DNA of 12,021 nucleotides from a bacterium. Its GTDB lineage: Bacteria; Arandabacterota; Arandabacteria; Arandabacterales; Arandabacteraceae. Both the position numbers and the translations under genes were made by a program. The notes below the pieces were generated by a model that was not told where the DNA came from, did no database searches, and saw nothing but the letters and a program-made list of their open reading frames with translations. The DNA lies in contig JALGWB010000028.1 of assembly GCA_025774405.1 (NCBI GenBank), positions 1-12,021 of the forward strand, given 5' to 3'. Every line of letters starts with the position of its first letter. The stretch's first letter is position 1. Below, piece after piece: positions 1 through 7,093 of the stretch.

Positions 1-525
1 ATACGGGTCCAGGGTGCAGTCTATGGCAAGGAAGTGAATTCCCCTGTAATCGAAACTATATTGAGTCGATTCTCGGCGTGCGAATCGCTTCCAGGCTTCC
101 TTGCCATCGCTCTTGAAGTTGTCATGATTTCCAACGATCGGATAGAGCGGGACGTTGAGCTCATCGAGGATTGCCTGAGCAGCATAAAACTCAGGTGTCT
201 CGCCCCAATCAGTCACGTCCCCCAGGTGAACGACGAAATCGATGGCAGGTCTGTGGTTATTGATATCCTCAACACAGTTGGACAGGAGTTCCTCTGAGAT
301 CGACAGCGCCTTGAGATACTGGCGACTATCATACGGAAGCCTTATCCGTATATGGCTATCGGCAATGACCGCAAATGCAAAGAGGTAATTCTCCGATATC
401 ATCCAGGCGCTGACATCCCTTGCCTGAGCAGTGGCATTCTGAGGAGCGAGCCCGCCCAGCATGGGCAGGGCCAGTAGCCACATTAACCAAACAGTGAATA
501 GAAGCCACGCATTGGAACGCATCAT
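1..525 (-). CDS. Exported calcineurin-like metallophosphoesterase, N-terminal part
   Basis: The reading frame is open from two adjacent ATG codons (525 and 522) to the window edge, giving 175 residues; the C-terminal part is missing. An N-terminal signal peptide is visible: a hydrophobic run at residues 7-27 followed by a likely cleavage site after ATAQA (about residue 35), so the enzyme should act outside the cytoplasm. The first metal-binding blocks of the calcineurin-like phosphoesterase superfamily are present in order: D-x-H at Asp56/His58 (ADSH), GDVTD at 102-106, and GNHD at 132-135. These bind the two-metal centre that hydrolyses phosphomonoesters or phosphodiesters; the substrate cannot be told. 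A purine-rich AGGCGG lies 5 bases before the second ATG, which may be the true start. The gene is transcribed divergently from the methyltransferase and has its own likely promoter. The family is clear, the specific function unknown. Confidence 0.88.
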   Translation of the reverse strand, partial: MMRSNAWLLFTVWLMWLLALPMLGGLAPQNATAQARDVSAWMISENYLFAFAVIADSHIRIRLPYDSRQYLKALSISEELLSNCVEDINNHRPAIDFVVHLGDVTDWGETPEFYAAQAILDELNVPLYPIVGNHDNFKSDGKEAWKRFARRESTQYSFDYRGIHFLAIDCTLDPY

Positions 526-557
526 CACCGCCTAAAAGTGCCACCCACGTTTTTGAT

Positions 558-586
558 AGTATACCAGAAGACGTGCAGAAACACAA
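558..586 (-). promoter_or_regulatory. Sigma-70-like promoter for the metallophosphoesterase
   Basis: On the minus strand a TATACT box (563-558, five of six matches to TATAAT) is preceded by TGG, giving an extended -10. TTGTGT (586-581) sits exactly 17 bases upstream as a weak -35 (three of six). The distance to the start codon leaves a leader of about 25 bases containing a ribosome binding site. This is read from sequence only. Confidence 0.5.
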
Positions 587-638
587 TGGTCCTGTTGTGC
601 TGGTAATCCAAAAGCGCAGTTGCGAGGGCTCATTGTGT
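581..638. repeat. Inverted repeat ACACAATG / CATTGTGT between divergent genes
   Basis: An exact 8-base inverted repeat, ACACAATG at 581-588 and CATTGTGT at 631-638, is separated by 42 bases. Both arms continue into a CTGGTAT motif pointing outwards: TACCAG at 562-567 on the left (after a 12-base insertion) and CTGGTAT at 639-645 on the right. A third, similar copy (TTGTGCTGGTAAT) lies at 595-607. The arms overlap the proposed -35 of the metallophosphoesterase promoter and the spacer of the methyltransferase promoter, so the pattern could be an operator or simply two mirrored promoters. Confidence 0.4.
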
Positions 639-648
639 CTGGTATCTT
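620..648 (+). promoter_or_regulatory. Possible promoter for the methyltransferase
   Basis: TTGCGA (620-625, four of six to TTGACA), a 17-base spacer and TATCTT (643-648, four of six) with the extended TGG just before it form a plausible promoter. Transcription would begin near 655, only a few bases before the ATG at 658, so the message would be nearly leaderless. An AAGG at 650-653 could act as a ribosome binding site only if transcription starts further upstream; the two readings conflict. Confidence 0.3.
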
Positions 649-657
649 CAAGGTACA

Positions 658-1419
658 ATGGCGGCAAGTGAACGCTGGGATGACATCTGGGACCAGAAGG
701 GCAAGTTCAGTAGTGGACGGCTTGGACAAGCCTTTGTCAGAGATGTTATCTATCGAACGGTGCGGGACATCGTCAGGCTGGAGATGCCCGATTGTGCTCA
801 TAAGCTGATCCTCGAGACAGGTTCGGGCACGGGACTCGTATCGCTTGATCTTGCAGCCGAGGGTGCGGATGTCTTCCTGCTGGATCTATCACCACAAGCT
901 CTGAAACTCTCAAGAGGTTTCTTCGCTCGTGAAAACCTCAAACCCGCAATGGTCCAGGCATCTGTGCTCAGCCTCCCATTCAAGGATGGCATCTTCGACT
1001 TCACCTGGAGCGCTGGCGTGATTGAGCACTTCACTGAAGACGAGCAAGTGGTCATCGTCAATGAGATGCTGCGCGTAACCAGATCCAATGGCAGGGTCCT
1101 CCTCATCGCGCCATCATCCCGCGCTTCAACCTATATGAAGGCAAAGCGGTATGCCGATGCCAGGGCCATGTGGCAGCCAGGTCACGAGACACCACTTGCG
1201 ACATTTAAGCACATAGCTGCAAAGACAAATGCTGATATCATCAAAGAGTATCGGACCGGGCGGATTGCAGAGCTTCACTTTCTAAAATACTACTTCGAAT
1301 GGAGTCGTGTGCTTTGGCTTGCGTGGTGTGGTGTCGTTGAGATCCTGAGCCGCATTCTGAGCCGCTTCAACCACCTCCCAGGCTACCTGCTCGTCGCTAT
1401 CCTGAAGAGAAAGCAGTAG
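658..1419 (+). CDS. Class I SAM-dependent methyltransferase (type 11-like)
   Basis: A 253-residue protein with the Rossmann-fold methyltransferase signature. Motif I is at residues 51-59 (glycine-rich, ending GSGTG, with Glu53), the acidic ribose-binding residue at the end of strand 2 is Asp76 (LLDLS), and the FDFTWSAGVIEHF block at 113-125 matches motif II of UbiE/type 11 enzymes. Such proteins transfer a methyl group from S-adenosylmethionine; the acceptor cannot be deduced. The C-terminal third, after about 205, is rich in aromatic and hydrophobic residues (around 213-247) and ends in a basic KRKQ tail, which suggests membrane contact or a lipid-like substrate; this is inference. ATG 658 is the only credible start, since the frame is closed by a stop at 604 and has no ATG, GTG or TTG between. 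The gene stands alone, convergent with tatD and divergent from the phosphoesterase. Confidence 0.85.
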   Translation: MAASERWDDIWDQKGKFSSGRLGQAFVRDVIYRTVRDIVRLEMPDCAHKLILETGSGTGLVSLDLAAEGADVFLLDLSPQALKLSRGFFARENLKPAMVQASVLSLPFKDGIFDFTWSAGVIEHFTEDEQVVIVNEMLRVTRSNGRVLLIAPSSRASTYMKAKRYADARAMWQPGHETPLATFKHIAAKTNADIIKEYRTGRIAELHFLKYYFEWSRVLWLAWCGVVEILSRILSRFNHLPGYLLVAILKRKQ

Positions 1420-1492
1420 CAATCACCGCTCGGCATCTATTGCTCGACACGCAAAGCACCCATCACAGGACTAGGAGGCACGTGATTCAACT

Positions 1493-2251
1493 CTATTCAG
1501 GAAGTTTGAAGAGGTGGCGAGCATTGTTCTCGGTGATTGCATCAACTTCTTCAACTGTCTTTCCCAGCAGCTCGGCCAGCCGCTCAGCGACCAGCCTTAG
1601 GTATGCTGGTTCGTTGCGCTTGCCCCTGTGCGGAGCCGGGGCAAGGTAAGGGCAGTCGGTCTCAATGAGGATACGATCTTCGGGAATTCGCCGCACTATA
1701 TCTGCAGCCCTCCTTCCATGATAGGTTATCGGACCTGCAAAGGAAATATGCAACCCCATGCTGAGAGCCTGACGGGCAATGTTGATGTCTCCCGAAAAAC
1801 AATGCATAACCCCGCAGCAAACCTTCTCACTTCGCATGATTTCAATCACCCTGCGATGGGCATCACGATCGTGAATTATGATCGGAAGCTGGAGCCTCCT
1901 GGCAAGCCTTATCTGCTGCCTGAATGCCCGCTCTTGTATTCGCCTGGGTGAGAGGTTTCGATAAAAATCAAGACCTATCTCCCCAATCGCCACAACCTTT
2001 GGGTTGGTGCAGAGATCCTCTAAGGCTGCAAGCGCTGCCTCATCAAGTGTGCGAGCATCGTGAGGATGCACCCCGACAGCCGCAAACACATCCTCTTCAA
2101 CCTCACTCAATTGGACGGAGGCCCGGCTTGAAGGGATATCAAAGCCAACAGCTATGATGGCATTCAATCCCGCCTCTCGTGCTCTGCGGAGCACGGCTGC
2201 CAGGTCACCGCTGTATTCGCCCGATGTTAGATGAGCATGGGTATCGATCAT
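1493..2251 (-). CDS. tatD: TatD-family metal-dependent DNase
   Basis: A 252-residue TIM-barrel hydrolase of normal length for TatD/YcfH enzymes, which are described as 3'-5' exonucleases or DNases of the cytoplasm. All family metal ligands are visible: DTHAHL with His5 and His7, GEIGLDF with Glu91, IIHDRDAH with His127, MHCFSG with His150, and ETDCPYLAP with Asp199. The following APHRGKRNEP block is also typical. The ATG at 2251 begins with the canonical MIDTHAHL. A GAGGT ribosome binding site (2262-2258) overlaps the metG stop and lies 6 bases before the start, so translation is probably coupled to metG. Adjacency of metG and tatD is widely conserved in bacteria (metS-yabD in Bacillus subtilis). 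It is the last gene of the minus-strand block, and no clear terminator follows. Confidence 0.95.
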   Translation of the reverse strand: MIDTHAHLTSGEYSGDLAAVLRRAREAGLNAIIAVGFDIPSSRASVQLSEVEEDVFAAVGVHPHDARTLDEAALAALEDLCTNPKVVAIGEIGLDFYRNLSPRRIQERAFRQQIRLARRLQLPIIIHDRDAHRRVIEIMRSEKVCCGVMHCFSGDINIARQALSMGLHISFAGPITYHGRRAADIVRRIPEDRILIETDCPYLAPAPHRGKRNEPAYLRLVAERLAELLGKTVEEVDAITENNARHLFKLPE

Positions 2252-2260
2252 GGCAGGACC

Positions 2261-4159
2261 TCAGGAAATCTTTGCACCGGCCGAGGCATCCCTATCAGGT
2301 ACAAGCAAGATGACCTTGTCACCATCTGTTGCAGCCAATAGCATACCCCGCGATTCAATCCCTCTAATCCGCGCTGGCTTCAGGTTGGCAACCACTATTA
2401 TCTTCTTGCCCGTCAGTTCCTCAGGCGCGTAATGATCAGCGATCCCAGCAACAATCTGGCGCTCCTCATCACCTAGATCTATCTCAAGCCTGAGGAGCTT
2501 CTTTGCACCCGGTACGATGGATGCACTCTTGACTCGTGCGACTCTTAAGTCCATGCGCTTGAATTTTTCAATGCTGATAAGATTTCCTTTTGGCTCAGGC
2601 GCTGCCTGGCGCTGCGCCTCAGTCTCAATTCGGGGGAACAACGGTCGAATCGGACCTATCTGCGTTGAAATATCGCTCCAGTCATCTCTCCATCTCAGGG
2701 TTTCATCGAAGACACCATGGGTTATGTTCCGCGCTATCCCAAGTGCTCGCCACATCTCCTGTGCTTTGCCAGGCATGAAGGGTGAAAGCAAGACAGCAAC
2801 CTGGCGCAGCGTCTCGCAGACGGTAAACAGAACTGCCGCCGTCCTGGGCTTGCCATCAGATTGCTTCATCAGTGCCCAGGGGGCCTTTTCTTCGATAAAG
2901 CGATTGGCGGCACGTATGATCCTGAAGACCTCGGCTATGCCATTGTGAATCTCGTAGGCATCCATTGCCTTGAAATATGCTGCCTGAGCTTCTTCGCACT
3001 CGGCACGCATCTTCTCGAACCCATCTTTTGCACGCTCAGCAATTGTGGGTATCCTTCCATCAAGATACTGCTTGATCATCCCGCAGGTGCGACTCAGGAG
3101 ATTACCAAGATCGTTGGCGAGCTCCGAATTGTAACGCTGGATAAACTGTTCCCACGAAAAATCACCATCTTTGCCGAAGACGATCTCTCTGGCAAGATAG
3201 TAGCGGAGTGAATCTGGACCATATTTTCTTGCAAGATCAAGCGGTTCAACGATATTGCCAAGTGTCTTACTCATTCGCTCACCCTTGAACGTAATGAAGC
3301 CATGGCCATGGATTGCACGAGGCAATTCGAGGTCAGCACTCATGAGCATTGCTGGCCACAGGATGCAGTGAAACCGAGTGATGTCCTTACCAATCACATG
3401 AAGATCTGCCGGCCAGTAACGAGCGAAGAGTTCCATCTCATCCGGGAAGCCAACGGCTGTCAGATAGTTAATCAATGCATCAAACCAGACGTAGAAGACG
3501 TGAGAGGGTTCAGTCGGTACGGGAATCCCCCATTCAGCCCCAGCCCTCGAAATGCTTACGTCACTCACTCCACCCTTGATGAAACTCACAATCTCATTTC
3601 GTCTTGCTTCAGGCTGAATGAAATCCGGATTCTTCTCGATATGTTCAAGCACCCTATCGGCATATCTGGATAGGGCAAAGAAAAGATTTTCCTCCTCTAT
3701 CCACTTCGGCTCCATCCGGTGTGCAGGGCACTTTCCGTCGACGAGATCCTCTTCCTTTAAGAAACCCTCACATGACACACAATACCAGCCAGCATATTTA
3801 GCCTTGTAGATATCACCGCGCGTGTTGATCCTGTGGAATACCTCCTCAACAGCCCTTACGTGTTTACCCTCCGTGGTCCGTATGAAACGGTCATAGGAAA
3901 TCCCTATCCCCTTCCAGGTGTCCTGAAAAATCTGAGCCATGTGGTCGGTAAATTCCTGAGGTGAAAGCCCCTTACTGAGAGCGCCCTTATAGACATTCTG
4001 GGAGTGTTCGTCATTGCCCATCGAGAAGAACGTATCAAACCCCTTGAGCCGCATGTAGCGAGCTATTATGTCGGCACAGACCTTTTCATACGCGGTGCCA
4101 AGATGGGGAACATTGTTTGCATAGTCAATCGCGGTGGTGATGTAGAACTTATTTCTCAT
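2261..4159 (-). CDS. metG: Methionyl-tRNA synthetase with C-terminal tRNA-binding domain
   Basis: This class I enzyme charges tRNA-Met with methionine in the cytoplasm. With the ATG at 4159 it has 632 residues, usual for the form carrying a C-terminal OB-fold. Landmarks are the HIGH-type motif at about 18-22, here PHLGT; a MGNDEHSQNV block near 47-56; a zinc-knuckle pattern Cys127-x2-Cys130 with Cys144 and His147; HVIGKDITRFH near 254-264; the KMSKS-type loop as RMSKT (295-299); and an EMAPII/Trbp111-like tRNA-binding domain from about 527 to the end. The last H of HIGH is replaced by Thr and the third catalytic-loop Ser by Thr, so the motifs are non-standard but lie in place. The frame extends to 4201, but residue 15 of that version starts the typical MRNKFYIT and has a GAGG at 6 bases. 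The start overlaps the ricT stop by 11 bases. Confidence 0.96.
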   Translation of the reverse strand: MRNKFYITTAIDYANNVPHLGTAYEKVCADIIARYMRLKGFDTFFSMGNDEHSQNVYKGALSKGLSPQEFTDHMAQIFQDTWKGIGISYDRFIRTTEGKHVRAVEEVFHRINTRGDIYKAKYAGWYCVSCEGFLKEEDLVDGKCPAHRMEPKWIEEENLFFALSRYADRVLEHIEKNPDFIQPEARRNEIVSFIKGGVSDVSISRAGAEWGIPVPTEPSHVFYVWFDALINYLTAVGFPDEMELFARYWPADLHVIGKDITRFHCILWPAMLMSADLELPRAIHGHGFITFKGERMSKTLGNIVEPLDLARKYGPDSLRYYLAREIVFGKDGDFSWEQFIQRYNSELANDLGNLLSRTCGMIKQYLDGRIPTIAERAKDGFEKMRAECEEAQAAYFKAMDAYEIHNGIAEVFRIIRAANRFIEEKAPWALMKQSDGKPRTAAVLFTVCETLRQVAVLLSPFMPGKAQEMWRALGIARNITHGVFDETLRWRDDWSDISTQIGPIRPLFPRIETEAQRQAAPEPKGNLISIEKFKRMDLRVARVKSASIVPGAKKLLRLEIDLGDEERQIVAGIADHYAPEELTGKKIIVVANLKPARIRGIESRGMLLAATDGDKVILLVPDRDASAGAKIS

Positions 4160-5021
4160 CTTCTGCCTCTTCCTCCGTGCTCTCGATCTTAGCATCTTCA
4201 AGTTGTCCCTGGTAGCCCTTTAGGGCATCAGCTGTCAGGCGCATTTCACCGCCACTCTCATCCTCCACAATAACCACCTGAGAGAAAATATCTATGCCGG
4301 TGACCGTTGCCTCGCCATAAATGGTCTTCACTTTGGTTCCAACCTTTGGTAGCCGCTTGGCAACTTCCATGTAGTAGTCACGCTCAAAAGCCAGACAACA
4401 CATAAGCCTACCACACGCCCCTGATATCTTGGTCGGGCTTACTGAAAGGCTCTGATCCCTCGCCATCCTCAGGGTTACAGGTTCAAACTCCTGGAGGAAT
4501 GTAGTACAGCAGTATTTTCTGCCGCATGAACCTATCCCGCCAAGCCGTTTAGCCTCGTCACGCACCCCGATTTGCCTTAACTCGATCCTCGTCTTATAGA
4601 CGGCTGCTAGGTCTTTAACCAGCTCGCGGAAATCCACGCGCTCGTCGGCAGTAAAGAAGAAGGTGATCTTGCTGCCATCGAGTTGGTATTCAACATCAAC
4701 CAACTTCATTGGCAGCTTGTGCTCAATGATCTTTCCCTCACAAACCTTCCTCGCCTCTTCCTCCTTCTGCTTGTTCTCTTCGAACCTGGCCATATCCTCT
4801 TCGGTTGCCCTTCTCAAAACCTCCTGGGTCACCGGCCTTATCTTGGTAACCTTCTTGAGATCTTCACCCGTGCGAATGACCTTTCCCATGTCGCGTCCGC
4901 GCTCAACCTGAACCACTACATAGTCGCCTATCTTTATGGGCAGCCCCTTCTTATTGAGGAAATAGTCAGTTCTTTCACCCTTCAACTCAATCTGTATTAC
5001 ATCAATGTCATTCTCACCCAT
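4149..5021 (-). CDS. ricT: PSP1-domain protein, RicT/YaaT family
   Basis: The protein matches the PSP1 C-terminal domain family to which Bacillus RicT (YaaT) belongs. There it forms a complex with RicA and RicF that carries iron-sulfur clusters and stimulates RNase Y-dependent RNA processing. The family's two cysteine blocks are intact: GSCGRKYCC (Cys166, Cys171, Cys172) and GACGRLMCC (Cys203, Cys208, Cys209). An acidic, lysine-rich helical stretch lies around 70-95, and the C-terminus is a short acidic tail. I chose ATG 5021 (290 residues) because AAGGGG lies 8 bases before it. An in-frame GTG at 5030 would add three residues but has no usable ribosome binding site. No ricA or ricF is in the window. 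Neighbouring metG and tatD recall the yaaT-metS-yabD region of Bacillus. The RNA role in this organism is inference from the family. Confidence 0.9.
   Translation of the reverse strand: MGENDIDVIQIELKGERTDYFLNKKGLPIKIGDYVVVQVERGRDMGKVIRTGEDLKKVTKIRPVTQEVLRRATEEDMARFEENKQKEEEARKVCEGKIIEHKLPMKLVDVEYQLDGSKITFFFTADERVDFRELVKDLAAVYKTRIELRQIGVRDEAKRLGGIGSCGRKYCCTTFLQEFEPVTLRMARDQSLSVSPTKISGACGRLMCCLAFERDYYMEVAKRLPKVGTKVKTIYGEATVTGIDIFSQVVIVEDESGGEMRLTADALKGYQGQLEDAKIESTEEEAEDEK
4166..4169 (-). promoter_or_regulatory. Ribosome binding site deciding the metG start
   Basis: GAGG on the minus strand lies 6 bases before the ATG at 4159, inside the last codons of ricT. A stronger GGAGG at 4176-4172 lies 12 bases away, rather far. 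Neither fits the upstream in-frame start at 4201. Confidence 0.55.
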
Positions 5022-5029
5022 TTCCCTCA

Positions 5030-5035
5030 CCCCTT
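5030..5035 (-). promoter_or_regulatory. Ribosome binding site deciding the ricT start
   Basis: AAGGGG on the minus strand (5035-5030) overlaps the stop codon of the envC-like gene. It lies 8 bases before ATG 5021, the same spacing seen at the ftsX, envC-like and surA-like starts. It overlaps the alternative GTG at 5030, which argues against that start. Confidence 0.5.
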
Positions 5036-6236
5036 ATCTCAAAAGCCATTGCTCCGGATCAAGCGGCTTCTTACCTTTCCTTATCTCAAGGTGAAGCACT
5101 GCCCCCTCTGGAGTGCTCGTCTCACCAAGGGTACCAATGACCTCACCTTGCTTAACCTCGTAGGCTGTCCTTACGCTAATGCTTTCAAGGTGCCCATAGA
5201 GCGAATAATAACCATCTCCATGACTTATGATAACGCATTTGCCCAGTCCTGAGACACTTCCAGCGAAACTTACGCTGCCACTGGCGATCGCCCTCACCTT
5301 TGTACCGGGCAACGCCTTGATATCAATCCCGTTGTTTCTTATGATGGTGCCAAACCTTGGATGAGTCTCGACTCCAAATTCTGAGATCACCTCACCCTCA
5401 CATGGCCACATCAGCCTGCCCCGCTGGGAATCGAAGGCTACTCCAACTCTGACCTTCTGGCGCCTACCCTCAAGTCTATCTATCACAGACTCAAGTTCCC
5501 TGCTGGCTTCTTCCAGTCTTCGAGCGAGATTCTCATAGTAGGACCGCTTCTGCTTCAGCTTCGCAACGATTGCATCGCGTTCTTCCCTCCTGAGTTCAAG
5601 CTTGCGGGTCTCCTCTCTCACCTCCCTTTCAACAGCTTCAAGATTTGCTTTCTTAGCCCTTATATGATCTACCAGAACCTGCCTGGTCTCAAGTTTTCGC
5701 TCAAATTCTCCCATGAGTTCACTGTCATGCTCCGCTATCACTGAAAGATAATAGATTCGTTTGGCAAGGTCAGCAAAAGTCCGTGCAGTCAGGAGAATCT
5801 CCATAATCTGTCCTCGACCGAACTTGTAAATCGCTCTAATTCGCTTGCTCAATCTGTCCCGGGCGAGTTCAAAAGATGCTTGAGCGGCTTCGAGATCTCG
5901 CTGGGTAAGCTGTAGATCCTCCAGAACAACCTTCTTCTTCTCCTCGAGGGTCCTGAGCAGCTCTCGGTTTGCCCTTATTTCTCTATTTAATCGCTCAAGT
6001 TCCAGGACCAGATCCTGTTCCTGCCCAGCCAGCATTTGAGCCTCACGGCGCTTTGTTTCCAGCTCTTTTCTGATTTTCTCAAGCTCCTCTTCCTTCTGCT
6101 TCAGCTGCTCCTCTATGCTACTGCGCTCACCGCTGAGTTGGCCTGAGGGAGAACGTGGTTGCTGAGCAGATACTATTGAGCCATAGGTCAGACCTATCAA
6201 GAGGATGAATGCGCTTATGAATGGAATACTTCTCAC
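5034..6236 (-). CDS. envC: EnvC-like murein hydrolase activator (coiled coil + degenerate LytM/M23)
   Basis: A 400-residue exported protein. An N-terminal signal peptide (hydrophobic run about 5-22, likely cleavage after VSA at 24) is followed by long, charged coiled coils at about 38-135 and 175-262, joined by a short break, and a C-terminal LytM/M23-type domain from about 285 to 397. The architecture is that of EnvC, which FtsEX recruits to switch on cell-wall amidases at the division site. Compared with active M23 peptidases, the first zinc ligand His is Asn301 (NNGID; Asp305 kept), and the first His of the HxH motif is Val380 (VLHLE; His382 kept). The YGHLE His349 is retained. Loss of these residues favours an activator without its own hydrolase activity. 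The GTG start forms a GTGA overlap with the ftsX stop, with GGAG 8 bases upstream. Assignment to EnvC rather than another FtsEX effector (PcsB-like) rests on the degenerate domain and context. Confidence 0.88.
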   Translation of the reverse strand: MRSIPFISAFILLIGLTYGSIVSAQQPRSPSGQLSGERSSIEEQLKQKEEELEKIRKELETKRREAQMLAGQEQDLVLELERLNREIRANRELLRTLEEKKKVVLEDLQLTQRDLEAAQASFELARDRLSKRIRAIYKFGRGQIMEILLTARTFADLAKRIYYLSVIAEHDSELMGEFERKLETRQVLVDHIRAKKANLEAVEREVREETRKLELRREERDAIVAKLKQKRSYYENLARRLEEASRELESVIDRLEGRRQKVRVGVAFDSQRGRLMWPCEGEVISEFGVETHPRFGTIIRNNGIDIKALPGTKVRAIASGSVSFAGSVSGLGKCVIISHGDGYYSLYGHLESISVRTAYEVKQGEVIGTLGETSTPEGAVLHLEIRKGKKPLDPEQWLLR

Positions 6237-7093
6237 TGGACTTTCTCCCGTAGGAAAGATCGCAGTGAGATCCAGCTCCCCAACATAGCGACACCGACCG
6301 CGAAAACAATGTAGAAGGCGATGAGCTGCGATGGCACAAACACAGCCTGTGGTATTTTGACATAAATCACCCGATAGCCAAGATAGAGTATAAGTAGCGA
6401 AGCTGCTATCGAGATGAGACCGTGGATCGCTCCCTCGATAAGAAATGGCGACATGATAAAACCATCAGTCGCACCAACGAGCTTGAGAATCCTTATAACC
6501 TCACGCCTCGCATATAGAGTCAAGCGCACGGTATATGAAACCGTAACAAGAGCAGCGATTCCCACCACAAGCCCTACAGCCAGATCAGCGATAGCGACTG
6601 CTCTGACCAGGCGCTCCAACCTACTTATCCAACCCCTGCCATAGCTAATATCCTCAACCTGTGGAAACTGCTGGATTCGCTCAGCCACACCCACTATCCT
6701 TGCTTTCAGTCTGTATTGGGGCTTCAGGGTCACTTCAATAGAGGCTGGCAGTGGATTCACATCTAGTGCATCGAGAATGTAACTCCTGGTTCCAAACTCC
6801 GCCCTGAGCCTATCCAGCGCACTTGATGGGCTGACATAGCGGATACTCTCGACGTATGGAATCTTTTCAACCTCAAGTATTAGAGAATCTGCAGCTTCCT
6901 TCGTAACATCATCATGGAGGAAGGCTACTATTTCGACCTTCTCGTGAGCATATCTCAAGATCTCCCGGAGATTAGCCGTAGCCATCAAGAATATGCCGAG
7001 GATAAGAAGCGAGAAAGTCATAATTATTATGCATGCAACTGACATGAAACCTGCCCTTCTTATCCCAGATAGCGCCTGTTTAAGGTGATACAC
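6233..7093 (-). CDS. ftsX: Cell division protein FtsX
   Basis: FtsX is the inner-membrane partner of FtsE; ATP hydrolysis by FtsE is passed through FtsX to a periplasmic hydrolase activator. The 286 residues show a basic cytoplasmic N-terminus, a first membrane segment at about 16-40, and an extracytoplasmic domain at about 41-165 containing the family-like NPLPASIEV stretch (113-121). Three more membrane segments follow at about 166-189, 221-240 and 255-277. The cytoplasmic loop RREVIRILKLVGATDGFI (about 197-213) is typical of FtsX/MacB-type permeases. The start is GTG 7093, supported by GGAGG 8 bases upstream, and it overlaps the ftsE stop by 14 bases. An ATG just upstream is in the ftsE frame. 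The gene is followed directly by the envC-like gene, which supports a dedicated FtsEX-EnvC unit. Confidence 0.95.
   Translation of the reverse strand: MYHLKQALSGIRRAGFMSVACIIIMTFSLLILGIFLMATANLREILRYAHEKVEIVAFLHDDVTKEAADSLILEVEKIPYVESIRYVSPSSALDRLRAEFGTRSYILDALDVNPLPASIEVTLKPQYRLKARIVGVAERIQQFPQVEDISYGRGWISRLERLVRAVAIADLAVGLVVGIAALVTVSYTVRLTLYARREVIRILKLVGATDGFIMSPFLIEGAIHGLISIAASLLILYLGYRVIYVKIPQAVFVPSQLIAFYIVFAVGVAMLGSWISLRSFLREKVQ
6245..6248 (-). promoter_or_regulatory. Ribosome binding site of the envC-like gene
   Basis: GGAG on the minus strand lies 8 bases before the GTG at 6236, within the end of ftsX. It supports the GTG start that shares bases with the ftsX stop. Confidence 0.5.

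Noticed and set aside
15..60. Second phosphoesterase or restriction-type gene on the plus strand from about 34
   Set aside because: The plus-strand frame is opposite the conserved GNHD and GDVTD motifs of the real gene and has no features of its own.
356..667. Minus-strand open frame overlapping the metallophosphoesterase and the divergent promoters
   Set aside because: It is read in another frame from the clear signal peptide and D-x-H motif of the phosphoesterase, and it runs across the intergenic region into the methyltransferase start.
1420..1492. Possible bidirectional terminator between the methyltransferase and tatD
   Set aside because: Only a 6-base pairing (AATCAC at 1421-1426 with GTGATT at 1482-1487) across a long loop was found, with no G+C-rich stem and no T run, so no terminator is called.
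2517..2948. Plus-strand open frame of 143 codons inside metG
   Set aside because: The complementary strand encodes conserved MetG anticodon-binding and tRNA-binding domain sequence, and the plus-strand translation resembles no family.
4160..4201. Upstream in-frame extension of metG giving 14 extra residues
   Set aside because: The extra residues are a basic run unlike MetG N-termini and lie within ricT. The ATG at 4159 gives the typical MRNKFYIT start and has a ribosome binding site.
4683..5252. Plus-strand open frame of 189 codons opposite ricT and the envC-like gene
   Set aside because: It spans the junction of two well-supported genes on the other strand, has no recognisable domain and no convincing ribosome binding site. 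It is a shadow of the coding bias below it.
5285..5390. Active M23 endopeptidase reading of the envC-like gene
   Set aside because: The expected first zinc His is Asn301 and the first His of the HxH motif is Val380. With the coiled coils and the ftsEX context, an activator is the better call.
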